Assembly (NCBI RefSeq): GCF_000319305.2
Contig: NZ_AMWJ02000002.1
Location: forward strand, 372,001-436,000
Reading direction: 5' to 3'
From: Pseudomonas bharatica CSV86
GTDB lineage: Bacteria; Pseudomonadota; Gammaproteobacteria; Pseudomonadales; Pseudomonadaceae
Length of the DNA: 64,000 nucleotides
Shown here: one piece after another, positions 1-9,129 of the stretch
Layout: the number at the start of each line of letters is the position of its first letter
Position numbering within the stretch: position 1 is the first letter of the stretch
Notes under the pieces: model-generated
The model's input: the letters and a program-made list of their open reading frames with translations, nothing else
Databases searched by the model: none
Told to the model about the DNA's origin: nothing
Made by a program: the position numbers and the translations under genes

Positions 1-1
1 C

Positions 2-1915
2 GTCGACACCCCCAAGGTCGAGGTGGTGCGCGGCATCGACCTGGCCATCCACCCGGGTGAATTCGTCGCTATCGTCGGCGCCTCCGGTTCCGGTAAATCG
101 ACGCTGATGAACATCCTCGGCTGCCTCGACCGTCCCACCAGCGGCCAGTACCTGTTCGCCGGCCGGGATGTCGCCGGGCTGGACAGCGACGAACTGGCCT
201 GGCTGCGCCGCGAGGCCTTCGGTTTCGTGTTCCAGGGCTACCACCTGATCGCCTCCGGCTCGGCCCGGGAGAACGTCGAAATGCCGGCAATCTACGCCGG
301 CCTTCCGGCCGAGGAGCGCCATGCCCGTGCCACCGCCCTGCTGGAGCGCCTGGGCCTCGGCGAGCGCACCGGCAACCGCCCGCACCAGCTCTCGGGCGGC
401 CAGCAGCAACGGGTGTCCATCGCCCGCGCGCTGATGAACGGCGGCCATATCATCCTCGCCGACGAACCCACCGGTGCCCTCGACAGCCAGAGCGGTGCCG
501 AGGTCATGGCCTTGCTCGACGAACTGGCCAGCCAGGGCCACGTGATCATCCTCATCACCCACGACCGCCAGGTGGCCGCCCGCGCCCGGCGCGTGATCGA
601 GATCCGCGACGGCCTGGTGATCAGCGACTCGATCAACCCGCAAGGCGAGCGCGAACCCGCCAGGGCCGGCGCCCAGGCCGAGGAGTTGCGCCAGCACCTG
701 GACCGCGGCGCCACTCAGACCGGCGCCTGGAAGGGCGAGCTGCTGGAAGCCTTGCAGGCGGCCTGGCGAGTCATGTGGATCAACCGCTTCCGCACCGCCC
801 TGACCCTGCTCGGCATCGTCATCGGCGTTGCCTCGGTGGTGGTCATGCTCGCCGTCGGCGAGGGCAGCAAGCGCCAGGTCGTCGCGCAGATGGCCGCCTT
901 CGGCTCGAACATCCTTTACCTCAGTGCCAAGTCCGCGAGCCTTCACGAACCGGCAGGCATCGTCACCCTCGACGATGTCGAGGCGCTGTCCGGGCTGCCG
1001 CAGGTGAAGAAGATCATGCCGGTGATCGGCAGCGAGCTGACCGTGCGCTATGGCAATGCCAGCCACAGCTTCTATGTCGGCGGCAACAACACCTATTTCC
1101 CGGGGATCTTCAACTGGCCGGTGGTGGAAGGCAGCTTCTTCACCGACGCCGACGAACGCAGCGCTGCCGCCGTGGCGGTGATCGGGCAGAAGGTCCGGGA
1201 AAAGCTGTTCGCCGAGCGCAATCCCATCGGCCAGTACATCCTGATCGGCAAGGTGCCGTTCCAGGTGCTCGGCATCCTTGCCGCCAAGGGCGCCAGTTCC
1301 GGCGACACCGACAGCGACGGGCGCATCGTGGTGCCCTACTCCGCCGCCTCGATCCGCCTGTTCGGCAGCCGCGATCCGGAATACGTGACCATCGCCGCAG
1401 TCGATTCGGCCCGGGTCAAGGAAACCGAAGCGGCCATCGACCACCTGATGCGCAAGCTGCACCACGGCAAGCAGGACTACGAACTGACCAACTTCGCCGC
1501 ACTGATCCAGGCCGAAGCGCGCACGCAGAACACCCTGTCGCTGATGCTCGGGGCGATCGCCGCGATCTCCCTGCTGGTCGGCGGCATCGGGGTGATGAAC
1601 ATCATGCTCATGACCGTGCGCGAACGCACCCGTGAAATCGGCATACGCATGGCCACCGGGGCACGGCAACGCGACATCCTGCGCCAGTTCCTCACCGAGG
1701 CGGTACTGCTGTCGATGGTCGGCGGGGTCACCGGCATCGTGCTTGCCGCACTGATCGGCGGTGGCCTGATGCTGGCGGACATCGCCGTGGCCTTCTCCCT
1801 CGGCGCCGTGCTCGGCGCCTTTACCTGCGCCGTGATGACCGGCGTGGTGTTCGGCTTCATGCCGGCCCGCAAGGCGGCCCGGCTCGATCCGGTCAAAGCC
1901 CTGACAAGCGAATAA
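2..1915 (+). CDS. pvdT: Pyoverdine export ABC transporter PvdT, MacB type (5' end outside window)
   Basis: This is the inner-membrane ATPase/permease fusion of a MacB-type tripartite pump. The frame is open from the first bases, so the true start lies upstream; the GTG at 23 is internal. The N-terminal ABC domain shows Walker [10 protein letters not shown], signature LSGGQQQR and Walker [14 protein letters not shown] first membrane segment ([19 protein letters not shown], about residue 255) follows, then a periplasmic domain and three C-terminal segments of the FtsX/MacB permease domain. Four bases separate it from an OprM-like lipoprotein gene, and pvdP and pvdS lie nearby. That context supports PvdT of PvdRT-OpmQ, which secretes and recycles pyoverdine. 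A generic MacB is the alternative. Confidence 0.88.
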   Translation, partial: VDTPKVEVVRGIDLAIHPGEFVAIVGASGSGKSTLMNILGCLDRPTSGQYLFAGRDVAGLDSDELAWLRREAFGFVFQGYHLIASGSARENVEMPAIYAGLPAEERHARATALLERLGLGERTGNRPHQLSGGQQQRVSIARALMNGGHIILADEPTGALDSQSGAEVMALLDELASQGHVIILITHDRQVAARARRVIEIRDGLVISDSINPQGEREPARAGAQAEELRQHLDRGATQTGAWKGELLEALQAAWRVMWINRFRTALTLLGIVIGVASVVVMLAVGEGSKRQVVAQMAAFGSNILYLSAKSASLHEPAGIVTLDDVEALSGLPQVKKIMPVIGSELTVRYGNASHSFYVGGNNTYFPGIFNWPVVEGSFFTDADERSAAAVAVIGQKVREKLFAERNPIGQYILIGKVPFQVLGILAAKGASSGDTDSDGRIVVPYSAASIRLFGSRDPEYVTIAAVDSARVKETEAAIDHLMRKLHHGKQDYELTNFAALIQAEARTQNTLSLMLGAIAAISLLVGGIGVMNIMLMTVRERTREIGIRMATGARQRDILRQFLTEAVLLSMVGGVTGIVLAALIGGGLMLADIAVAFSLGAVLGAFTCAVMTGVVFGFMPARKAARLDPVKALTSE

Positions 1916-1918
1916 ACG

Positions 1919-3307
1919 ATGAACGCCAGCCGCCTCAGTCTTCTCACCCTTGGTTTGCTTCTCGCCGCGTGCTCCAGCCCCCGGCCGGACAACGCACTGC
2001 CTGTGGTGCCGGCCCACTGGCAAGGCCCGATGCAGGCCAGCCCGACGATCGCCGACGGCCCTTGGTGGCAGGCCTTCGCCAGCCCACAGCTGGATGCCCT
2101 GATCGAACAGGCAAAGGTCAACAGCTTCGATCTTGCCGCCGCCATGGCCCGGGTCCGCCAGGCCCAGGCCAGTGCGGTGATCGCTGGTGCTCCGCTGCTG
2201 CCGCAAGTGAAGTACGGTCTCGATGCCAGCCGCCAGCGCCTGCTGCACGGCAAGGGCTACAACGGCATCGACGCCAACGACGGCGATCGCACCTACAGCT
2301 CGTATGGCACGGCATTGAGCGCCAGCTATGAAGTGGACTTCTGGGGCGGCAAGGCGGCGGCCCGGGACAGTGCCCGGTATAGTCTCGATGCCAGCCGCTT
2401 CGACCGGCAGACAGTGGAGCTGACCCTGTTCAGCGGGGTCGCCGGCAGTTACCTGCAAAGCCTGGCCCTGGCCGAACAACTGCAGATCGCCCGGCTAAAC
2501 CTGGCCAACGCCAAGGACGTGCTCAAGGTGGTGCAGACCCGTCATGCCGCAGGTTCGGCCACGGCCCTGGAACTGGCCCAGCAGCGCAGCCTGGTGGCGG
2601 CCCAGGAACGGCAGGTGCCGTTGCTGGAGCAGCAATTGCAGGAAACCCGCATCACCCTGGCGACCCTGCTTGGCGAGCCGGTGCAACGATTGCCGGCCAT
2701 TGGCGAACGCTTCGAGGCCATTCGCTGGCCGGACATCGGCGCCGGCGTGCCCAGCGACCTGCTCGGACGACGGCCCGACATCGCAGCGGCCGAGGCCAGG
2801 CTGGCAGCGGCGCAGGCCAACGTGCAGGTAGCCCGGGCGGCGATGCTGCCGAGCCTGACCCTGGGCGCCAGCCTCGGCTCCGGGGCGCAGGTATTCGATC
2901 AACTGCTGCGCAGCCCCTATTACAGCCTCACCGCCGGGCTGGCGGCGCCGATCTTCGACAATGGACGACTGGGTGCCGAGCGCGACAGGGCCGTGGCCCA
3001 GCGCGAAGAACTGCTGGCGACCTATCGCGGCAGCATCGTTTCGGCCTTCGCCGATGTGGAAAAGGCCCTGAACGGAATTGACGGGGTGGATCGCCAGCGT
3101 GAATGGCAGGATGAGGAGGTGCGTCAGGCACGCACGGCGTTCGAGCTGGCCCAGAGTCGCTACCGGGCCGGAGCAGAGACGCTGCTGACCGTGCTGGAGA
3201 CGCAGCGGACCTTGTACCAGGCGCAGGATCAGCAGGTGCAGTTGCGGTTGGCGCGGGTGCAGGGGAGCGTTGCGCTGTACAAGGCTCTGGGGGTGGTTGG
3301 CAGGTAG
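1919..3307 (+). CDS. opmQ: Outer-membrane efflux lipoprotein OpmQ
   Basis: A 462-residue TolC/OprM-family outer-membrane channel of the NodT lipoprotein type. The N-terminus is a lipoprotein signal with lipobox LLAAC, so Cys18 should be acylated. Two outer membrane efflux repeats follow, including the typical segment LLGRRPDIAAAEARLAAAQA. It starts four bases after the pvdT stop, so the two are co-transcribed, with pvdR presumably just upstream of the window. Context gives the OpmQ assignment; the sequence alone would only say NodT-family efflux protein. Length is normal for the family. Confidence 0.87.
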   Translation: MNASRLSLLTLGLLLAACSSPRPDNALPVVPAHWQGPMQASPTIADGPWWQAFASPQLDALIEQAKVNSFDLAAAMARVRQAQASAVIAGAPLLPQVKYGLDASRQRLLHGKGYNGIDANDGDRTYSSYGTALSASYEVDFWGGKAAARDSARYSLDASRFDRQTVELTLFSGVAGSYLQSLALAEQLQIARLNLANAKDVLKVVQTRHAAGSATALELAQQRSLVAAQERQVPLLEQQLQETRITLATLLGEPVQRLPAIGERFEAIRWPDIGAGVPSDLLGRRPDIAAAEARLAAAQANVQVARAAMLPSLTLGASLGSGAQVFDQLLRSPYYSLTAGLAAPIFDNGRLGAERDRAVAQREELLATYRGSIVSAFADVEKALNGIDGVDRQREWQDEEVRQARTAFELAQSRYRAGAETLLTVLETQRTLYQAQDQQVQLRLARVQGSVALYKALGVVGR

Positions 3308-3325
3308 CTTCACGCTAAGTTTCAG

Positions 3326-3408
3326 GGCCTCATCGCTGGCAAGCCAGCTCCCACAGGGTTCGGCAGCGCCGCGGACACTGTGGGAGCTGGCTTGCCAGCG
3401 ATGAGGCC
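3326..3408. repeat. REP pair (inverted, BIME-like)
   Basis: Two inverted copies of the Pseudomonas REP core GCTGGCAAGCCAGCTCCCAC flank a short spacer, with outer ends GGCCTCATC and GATGAGGCC. It fills the gap between the convergent opmQ and pvdP genes and ends one base before the pvdP stop codon. It may act as a bidirectional terminator or mRNA stabiliser. Confidence 0.9.
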
Positions 3409-3409
3409 A

Positions 3410-5029
3410 TCAGGCAATCCCTTTCATCGACAGGTGCCGCGCATACCAGGGCCGCTGCGGTACCCGCTTGAACAGCGGCTCCAGCCCATCATCCTTGGCA
3501 AACACGATGCGCAGCGCCAGTTTCATGGTCTCGATATCCATCTCCACCGACTTGCCCGGGAACAGGCCAGGGGTGGTGCTGCAGCCGTGGGTGTCGGGCC
3601 CCAGCCAAGGGTCTTCCACTTCGTTCCAGCGGCCCTTGGCGAACCACTCCACGCCGTTGACCTGCAAGCGTCGCACCTGCCCGGGATTGTGCCGCTCATG
3701 GGCGCGGTACCAGTCTTCGATACGGTCGTCGATCCAGCCGTGGAAGCCCCAGAACACCGGGTTCACATGGGAGGAAAACGGGTCGCCGAGGAAATCGTTT
3801 TCCGGCCCGTACCAGCGTGCGGCGAAGTCCGAAGGATCGCGGGCGAAGGGCACCGGCGCGCCGTTGGAGGGATCACGCGGCACCGATGCCCAGCACATGT
3901 GCAGCCAGTCATGCAGGTTCATCTCAAGTTCCGAACCCAACTCGCCCAAGGTCATTTTCGACAGGTACAGCGGGTCCTGGTATTGCGACTCCCAGACCTG
4001 GAAGTTGGAGCAGAAGGTTTCCTGCGCCTTGATCGCCGCGACCCATTGGGTGTAGTCGTTGTCCCCCGGCGCGCGCCAGGTCGGCGGGACGCTGTAGCCG
4101 TCATGGTTGTCGAAGTAGCGGGCGAAGCCGTGGCGGTCGTATTCCACGTTCGGCTGCGGCAAGGGGAAATGCGGCCAGGACGGCAATGGCTGGATGGCCC
4201 GGGCGGCATCGAGCATGTGCCGGTGCATGAACAGGAAATCCACGCCCGAGCCGTTGCGGTGCTTTTTCGGCCCCCGGGCATCGCGCTCCTGGCCACGCGG
4301 GCCGGGTTGCCAGCCAAGGCCGCGCAGCGCGCCGTGGCGCTCTTCGGAAAGGCGATGCCATTTGTCCCGGGTCGCATGCCAGAGCTGGTGGAACAGCCGG
4401 TGTTCGGGGCTGATCAGCCAGGCGCGCAGTTCCGGGGTATAGACGATGCGCTCGCGGGCTTCGGGGAACATCCGCTTGACCGCGACGAAATGGCTGTCCT
4501 GGACGGGCAGCGCCATGGAACGGTCGAGGGGCTGCATGCGCCCGGAGAGGGTGCCGCTGCCGGCATTGCCGTACTCGCCCCAGACTTCGTCCAGGGTGGC
4601 AATGCACTCGAAGCCGGGACCGCCCTGGTTGCTCAACAGGCGCCAGCGCACCTGGGCGCTGGAGGCACCGACCAGGTCACCGAGTACGCGATACATGGCG
4701 GGGCCGGGCTGCTCGAGGTTTTCCCGAGTGCCCAGCACGCCACGCAGGCCTCGGCCCTTGGCGGCGATGTCGAGGTAGAGCGGGATGCCCTCGCGGGGCA
4801 AGCCCGGCAAACCGCCGTCGGCACCGGTGAAACGAATATCCCAGACGCCGCGCAGTTGGTTGGCCAGTTGCTGGCCGGCACTGTCGGCCAGCTCGACGCT
4901 AGCTTCGCCGGGGGTGACGATATCGTCCTCGGGGTCGTGGGTCAGCTTCTTGTGGGCGTAATACACCGCCGGCACCGCCGCGCCCGTCACCGCCAGACCT
5001 GCCAGGAACCCCCTGCGCGATATCGTCAT
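3410..5029 (-). CDS. pvdP: Pyoverdine maturation tyrosinase PvdP
   Basis: A 539-residue periplasmic copper oxygenase that oxidises ferribactin to form the dihydroxyquinoline chromophore of pyoverdine. The N-terminus is a twin-arginine signal (SRRGFLAGLAVTGAAVPAVYY). A beta-barrel-like N-terminal half precedes a tyrosinase-like C-terminal domain rich in paired histidines: FMHRHMLDAAR, LHDWLHMCW and SSHVNPVFWGFHGWIDDR. Length and order match P. aeruginosa PvdP. A PvdS-type promoter lies about 46 bases before the ATG. It is transcribed towards opmQ and separated from it by a REP pair. Confidence 0.9.
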   Translation of the reverse strand: MTISRRGFLAGLAVTGAAVPAVYYAHKKLTHDPEDDIVTPGEASVELADSAGQQLANQLRGVWDIRFTGADGGLPGLPREGIPLYLDIAAKGRGLRGVLGTRENLEQPGPAMYRVLGDLVGASSAQVRWRLLSNQGGPGFECIATLDEVWGEYGNAGSGTLSGRMQPLDRSMALPVQDSHFVAVKRMFPEARERIVYTPELRAWLISPEHRLFHQLWHATRDKWHRLSEERHGALRGLGWQPGPRGQERDARGPKKHRNGSGVDFLFMHRHMLDAARAIQPLPSWPHFPLPQPNVEYDRHGFARYFDNHDGYSVPPTWRAPGDNDYTQWVAAIKAQETFCSNFQVWESQYQDPLYLSKMTLGELGSELEMNLHDWLHMCWASVPRDPSNGAPVPFARDPSDFAARWYGPENDFLGDPFSSHVNPVFWGFHGWIDDRIEDWYRAHERHNPGQVRRLQVNGVEWFAKGRWNEVEDPWLGPDTHGCSTTPGLFPGKSVEMDIETMKLALRIVFAKDDGLEPLFKRVPQRPWYARHLSMKGIA

Positions 5030-5074
5030 TCCCCACCCGTGTCAGCCATGGAAACTGCTTATGTCCAAGCTAGA

Positions 5075-5098
5075 ACGTTGGGTTGGAGGAAAAATTTA
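5075..5098 (-). promoter_or_regulatory. PvdS-dependent iron-starvation promoter (IS box) of pvdP
   Basis: On the minus strand the sequence is TAAAT, 16 bases, CGT, followed by TCTAG. This matches the TAAAT-N16/17-CGT box recognised by the PvdS extracytoplasmic sigma factor. It sits 46 bases before the pvdP ATG, a normal promoter distance, and pvdS itself lies 6 kb away. Confidence 0.8.
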
Positions 5099-5133
5099 GG
5101 CGGGAGAACACACTAGCCGCAACACCACAAAAC

Positions 5134-5224
5134 CTGTGGTAGCTGGCTTGCCAGCGATAGGGCCGGCACGGGCAATGATGTTGCCTGGTCTGGCCTCATC
5201 GCTGGCAAGCCAGCTCCCACAGGG
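5134..5224. repeat. REP pair, 91-bp form
   Basis: Inverted REP cores surround a spacer containing GGCAATGATGTTGCC, itself nearly palindromic. The same 91-bp unit, with only a few changes, occurs at 13439-13529. The first copy of the core has one mismatch (GGTAGCTGG). It fills the gap between pvdP and the sensor kinase gene. Confidence 0.88.
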
Positions 5225-5248
5225 GCCAGTCTCACAGGGAGATCCGGC

Positions 5249-6571
5249 TCAGGTGGATGCTTTAAGCGGCATCCTCAGCAACACCCGCAGCCCGTCGCTG
5301 CGGCTGTCGAAGTCGAGCGAACAGGCGCAGCGCTGCACGATGGCCTGGACGATCGCCAGCCCCAGCCCGCTGCCCTCGCTGTGCCCGTTGCGCCAGAAAC
5401 GCTGGGTCAGATGTTGCAGGTCCTGCTCGGGAATGCCCGGGCCGTGATCGCGGACAAGGAAGCCGACGCCCGCTTCTTCCACCCGCACTTCAAGCTCCAC
5501 CGGCGCTTCGCCGCTGCTATGGCGCAGGGCGTTGTCCAGCAGGTTGCGCAACGCCGCCACCGCCAGTGCACCGGGCATGTCCAACTGCGCCTTGGCCGCC
5601 TGCAACGGAGCATTGAGCACGATCCGACGATCATCACCGGTGTCCTGGATCGCCTGGCGCGCCACCTGGTCGGCACTGCACTGCACGCCATCGTCGAACG
5701 ACAGGCTACCCTCGACCCGCGCCAGCAGCAGCAACTGCTCCAGGGTCCGGTGCAGGCGGTCGGCGCCTTCCTCGGCGTGGGCCAGGGCTTGCTCGCGGAC
5801 CAGGCCATCGGTCATCCGCGCAACCTGCAGATGGGTCTTGATCGCCGTCAGCGGGCTGCGCAGTTCGTGGGCGGCGTCGCCGGTCAGGCGGCGCTCGCGC
5901 TCGATGGTCTGGCCGATGCGCTGCAACAGCTGGTTCTGGGTATCCAGCAAAGGCTGCAGCTCGCTGGGCACCGCCTTGATCTGCAGCGGCTCGACCGAGT
6001 CCGGGCTGCGCCGGCGCAAGGCTTCGCGCATCCAGTTCAGCGGCGCCAGGCCCTTGCCGATACCGATCCACAGCAGCCCGAGACTGCCGAGCAGCGCCAC
6101 CAGCACCGGCGCCGAGGCCGCCAGCAGGATCGAGCGGTTGAGCGCCTCGCGTTCCAGGTGGCGGTCCGCGGTGGTGATGCGGATATCGCCATGGGCGAAG
6201 GTGAAACTGCGCCAACGCGCACCGTCGATCATCTGGTCGTGGAAGCCGCCACGACCGTCGTCCAGGTGCTGGTCGGCATTCTGATGGCTGCGCGCAAGGA
6301 TCTCGCCGCGCAGGGAAGTAACCTGGCAGGCCATGCCGTCCGGTACGCTGAGCTGGTCGGCGCTGAGGTGGGTGCCCTCGCCCTTGCTGGTCAGGGGTTG
6401 CGGCAACTGGTCGATCAGGCCGGCAACCATGCGGGCCGAAGCCACCAGACGCTGGTCGAGGGAGAACATCATCTGCTGGCGCAGGTCGCGCAGCATCCAG
6501 GCGGCGGCCAGCGCCCAGATCAGGACGAAGGCGGTGCCCAGGATCAGGCTCAGGCGCAGGCGCAGGCTCAT
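5249..6571 (-). CDS. Sensor histidine kinase, DsbS-like (copper-responsive)
   Basis: A 440-residue inner-membrane sensor kinase with two membrane segments (about residues 8-27 and 148-170) around a short periplasmic domain. It has an H-box (DAAHELRSPLTAIKTHLQ), N-box (NLLDNALRHS) and G-boxes (DHGPGIP, GSGLGLAI). Its start overlaps the response regulator stop by four bases. The pair is divergent from dsbD-tlpA-dsbG, the order of PA2476-PA2480 in P. aeruginosa, where the system is described as copper-sensing DsbRS. A lone periplasmic cysteine falls at residue 82, the position I recall as the reported copper ligand. General family is QseC/PmrB-like. Confidence 0.82.
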   Translation of the reverse strand: MSLRLRLSLILGTAFVLIWALAAAWMLRDLRQQMMFSLDQRLVASARMVAGLIDQLPQPLTSKGEGTHLSADQLSVPDGMACQVTSLRGEILARSHQNADQHLDDGRGGFHDQMIDGARWRSFTFAHGDIRITTADRHLEREALNRSILLAASAPVLVALLGSLGLLWIGIGKGLAPLNWMREALRRRSPDSVEPLQIKAVPSELQPLLDTQNQLLQRIGQTIERERRLTGDAAHELRSPLTAIKTHLQVARMTDGLVREQALAHAEEGADRLHRTLEQLLLLARVEGSLSFDDGVQCSADQVARQAIQDTGDDRRIVLNAPLQAAKAQLDMPGALAVAALRNLLDNALRHSSGEAPVELEVRVEEAGVGFLVRDHGPGIPEQDLQHLTQRFWRNGHSEGSGLGLAIVQAIVQRCACSLDFDSRSDGLRVLLRMPLKAST

Positions 6572-7251
6572 TGCCCGGCCTCCTCGGGCAGGCGCGCCGG
6601 GCCAAGACGGTAGCCCAGGCCGCGCACGGTCTCGACGATGCCGTTGCCCAGCTTGCGCCGCAGGTGATGGATATGCACGTTGAGCGCGTTGCTCTCCACC
6701 TCGTCGCTGAAACCGTAGACGCTGTCCTTGAGCTGTTCGCTGGACAGCACCCGCCCCGGATTGTTGAGCAGTGCCTGCAAGAGCGCCTGTTCGCGACGGG
6801 AAAGATCGACCGGCTGCCCGCCAAGGCTGACCTCGCAGTTGCTCGGGTCGAAACTCAGCGGCCCGTGCTCGATGATGTTCACGCAGCGCCCGGCAGTACG
6901 CCGCACCAGGGTGTGCAGGCGTGCGGCCAGTTCACGCAGGTCGAAGGGCTTGAGCAGGTAATCGTCGGCCCCCGCCTGCAGGCCATCGACCCGGTCGGTC
7001 ACCGCATCGCGGGCGGTCAGGATCAGCACCGGCAGGCTGTGGCCCTGCTGGCGCAGGCGCTGGAGGAGCTTGAGGCCGTCTTCGTCGGGCAGGCCGAGGT
7101 CGAGCACCATCACGTCGAAATGCGCGGCCTGGAGCATGGCCCGCGCCGCGCTGGCGTTGGCCACCCGGTCCACGTTCAGGCCCTGGGCGCTGAGCCCGGC
7201 AATGATGCCGCTGGCAATCAGGTCGTCGTCTTCACAGAGCAGTACATGCAT
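6568..7251 (-). CDS. OmpR-family response regulator, DsbR-like
   Basis: A 227-residue two-component regulator. The receiver domain has the acidic pocket (CEDDDL), phosphoacceptor Asp in VLDLGLPDEDG, and LTARD and LLKPFD motifs. A winged-helix DNA-binding domain occupies about residues 125-220. It is the partner of the overlapping kinase gene downstream and divergent from dsbD, so it probably activates the dsb operon. Repeats of TTAACC-N5-TTA in the shared intergenic region could be its sites. The QseB/PmrA family assignment is firm; the DsbR name rests on context. Confidence 0.84.
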   Translation of the reverse strand: MHVLLCEDDDLIASGIIAGLSAQGLNVDRVANASAARAMLQAAHFDVMVLDLGLPDEDGLKLLQRLRQQGHSLPVLILTARDAVTDRVDGLQAGADDYLLKPFDLRELAARLHTLVRRTAGRCVNIIEHGPLSFDPSNCEVSLGGQPVDLSRREQALLQALLNNPGRVLSSEQLKDSVYGFSDEVESNALNVHIHHLRRKLGNGIVETVRGLGYRLGPARLPEEAGQ

Positions 7252-7301
7252 GGGTGCGATTCGGTCATGGGCGGGGAAGCCCGCATTGGGCCACGGCAGG
7301 A

Positions 7302-7369
7302 TTAACCGGGGATTATGCCCTGCCCCACGGGCCCCGTCGCCTGCCGGCCGACGGCTTAACCTTGCTTTA
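7302..7369. promoter_or_regulatory. Candidate DsbR binding repeats before dsbD
   Basis: Two copies of TTAACC-N5-TTA lie at 7302-7315 and 7356-7369 on the plus strand, 54 bases apart. They fall in the divergent gap between the response regulator and dsbD. OmpR-family regulators commonly bind such direct repeats. The assignment is inferred. Confidence 0.4.
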
Positions 7370-7416
7370 ATCCGCCCGGGTCAGCCTTGGCCGCTCATGA
7401 CATCCAAGGCTTCGAC

Positions 7417-9129
7417 ATGCGTGCATTGATCCTGGCGTTTCTCTGCCTGTTCGGCTCCCTGGGCCAGGCGCAGGACTTCGCCAATCCCTTCGCCCAGGGC
7501 GACTTCCTTCCGGTGGAGAAGGCTTTCGTCTTTACCAGCGAGCGCCTGCCTTCGGGAGAAACCCGCCTGCACTGGGCAATCACCGAGGGTTACTACCTTT
7601 ATCAGAAGCGCCTGAAATTCGATGGCCTGACGCCGGAACAGACGCCGCCGCTGCCTCCTGCCGTCGATCATCACGACGAATTCTTCGGCAACCAGCCGGT
7701 GTATCGCGGTGCCCTGGAGCTGACCCTGCCTGCCTCGGCCAAGGGCACGTTGCGCATGGGCTGGCAAGGCTGTGCCGATGCCGGGCTGTGCTACCCGCCG
7801 CAGACTTCCATGGTCGACCTGGGCGGCGCGGCCGCGAGCGTGGCCCAGGCCGACGACCAGGTCCTGGCCGGCACCCTGCAACAGGGCCGACTGGCCTGGG
7901 GCCTGCTGGTGTTCTTCGGCCTCGGCCTGCTGCTGGCGTTCACCCCTTGTTCGCTTCCGATGTTGCCGATCCTCGCCGGGCTGGTGATGGGCAGTAACGT
8001 CAGCAGTCGCCGTGGCTGGGTTCTGGCCGGCACCTATGTGCTGAGCATGGCGCTGGTGTATGCCGCCCTCGGCGTGATCGCCGCACTGCTCGGTGCCAAT
8101 CTCCAGGCCTGGCTGCAACAGCCATGGCTGCTGGGCAGCCTGGCCGCGCTGTTCGTCTTGCTGGCGCTGCCGATGTTCGGCGCTTTCGAACTGCAATTGC
8201 CGATGGCCCTGCGTGATCGCCTGGAACGTGCCGGCAGCAAGACACGCGGCGGCAACCTGGCCGGTGCCGCCGTGCTCGGCGCGCTGTCCGGCCTGTTGAT
8301 GGGCCCGTGCATGACCGCGCCACTGGCCGGCGCCCTGCTGTACATCGCCCAGAGCGGCAACGCCGTGCATGGCGGCCTGGTGCTGTTCAGCCTCGGCCTG
8401 GGCATGGGCCTGCCGCTGCTGTTGCTGGTCACCGTGGGCAATCGCTACCTGCCGCGCCCCGGCGCCTGGATGAATCTGGTCAAGGGCCTGTTCGGCTTCG
8501 TCTTCCTCGGCATGGCCCTGTACACCCTGCGCGTGGTCCTGGCACCGAGCCTGTGGCTGGCGCTGGCCGGCGCCTGGCTGCTGGCCCTGGCATGGAGTGC
8601 CTGGCCAGCCCTGAAGCACTTGCGTGCGCTGCAGCCGGTGATGCTGGTCGCCGGCTTGTGGGGCGTGCTGGCGCTGGTCGGTGCGGCAGGTGGCGGTAGC
8701 GATCCGTGGCGTCCGCTCGCGCCGTTCAGCGGCGCAGGCGCCAAGGTCGTGGCCGACGCAGATGCCTTCACCACGGTGAGCACCCCGCAAGCCTTGCAGG
8801 CCGAACTGGACGCCGCGCGCAGCCAGGGCCAGTGGGTATTCCTCGACTACTATGCGGACTGGTGCGTGTCCTGCAAGGTCATGGAAAAGCAAGTGTTCGC
8901 CCGTCCTGACGTCCTTGCGGCACTGGCCGGGGTCCACCTGGTGCGCCTGGATGTCACCGCCGACGCCGCCCCCGCCCGCGAACTGCTCAAGCGCTACCAG
9001 GTCCCTGGTCCGCCGAGCATGCTGTGGATCGGCCCGGATGGCGAGGAACGCCGTGCCCGGCGCATCGTCGGTGAAGTGGACGCCACCACCTTCCTGCAAC
9101 ACTGGAACAGCACCCGGAGCGACGGCTGA
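7417..9129 (+). CDS. dsbD: Thiol:disulfide interchange protein DsbD
   Basis: A 570-residue membrane protein that passes electrons from cytoplasmic thioredoxin to periplasmic oxidoreductases. The start is the ATG giving MRALILAFLCLFGSLGQAQ, a clear signal peptide. The periplasmic n-domain carries a cysteine pair in CADAGLCYPP. The eight-segment membrane domain has its two cysteines in TPCSLPML and GPCMTAPLAG. The C-terminal thioredoxin domain has WCVSCK. Its stop overlaps the next gene. It is the first gene of an operon with a TlpA-like protein and dsbG, so this DsbD probably feeds those partners. Confidence 0.92.
   Translation: MRALILAFLCLFGSLGQAQDFANPFAQGDFLPVEKAFVFTSERLPSGETRLHWAITEGYYLYQKRLKFDGLTPEQTPPLPPAVDHHDEFFGNQPVYRGALELTLPASAKGTLRMGWQGCADAGLCYPPQTSMVDLGGAAASVAQADDQVLAGTLQQGRLAWGLLVFFGLGLLLAFTPCSLPMLPILAGLVMGSNVSSRRGWVLAGTYVLSMALVYAALGVIAALLGANLQAWLQQPWLLGSLAALFVLLALPMFGAFELQLPMALRDRLERAGSKTRGGNLAGAAVLGALSGLLMGPCMTAPLAGALLYIAQSGNAVHGGLVLFSLGLGMGLPLLLLVTVGNRYLPRPGAWMNLVKGLFGFVFLGMALYTLRVVLAPSLWLALAGAWLLALAWSAWPALKHLRALQPVMLVAGLWGVLALVGAAGGGSDPWRPLAPFSGAGAKVVADADAFTTVSTPQALQAELDAARSQGQWVFLDYYADWCVSCKVMEKQVFARPDVLAALAGVHLVRLDVTADAAPARELLKRYQVPGPPSMLWIGPDGEERRARRIVGEVDATTFLQHWNSTRSDG

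Noticed and set aside
3380..5116. Long open frame antisense to pvdP
   Set aside because: It runs through the REP pair and the pvdP promoter; pvdP has a Tat signal, known motifs and a PvdS box.
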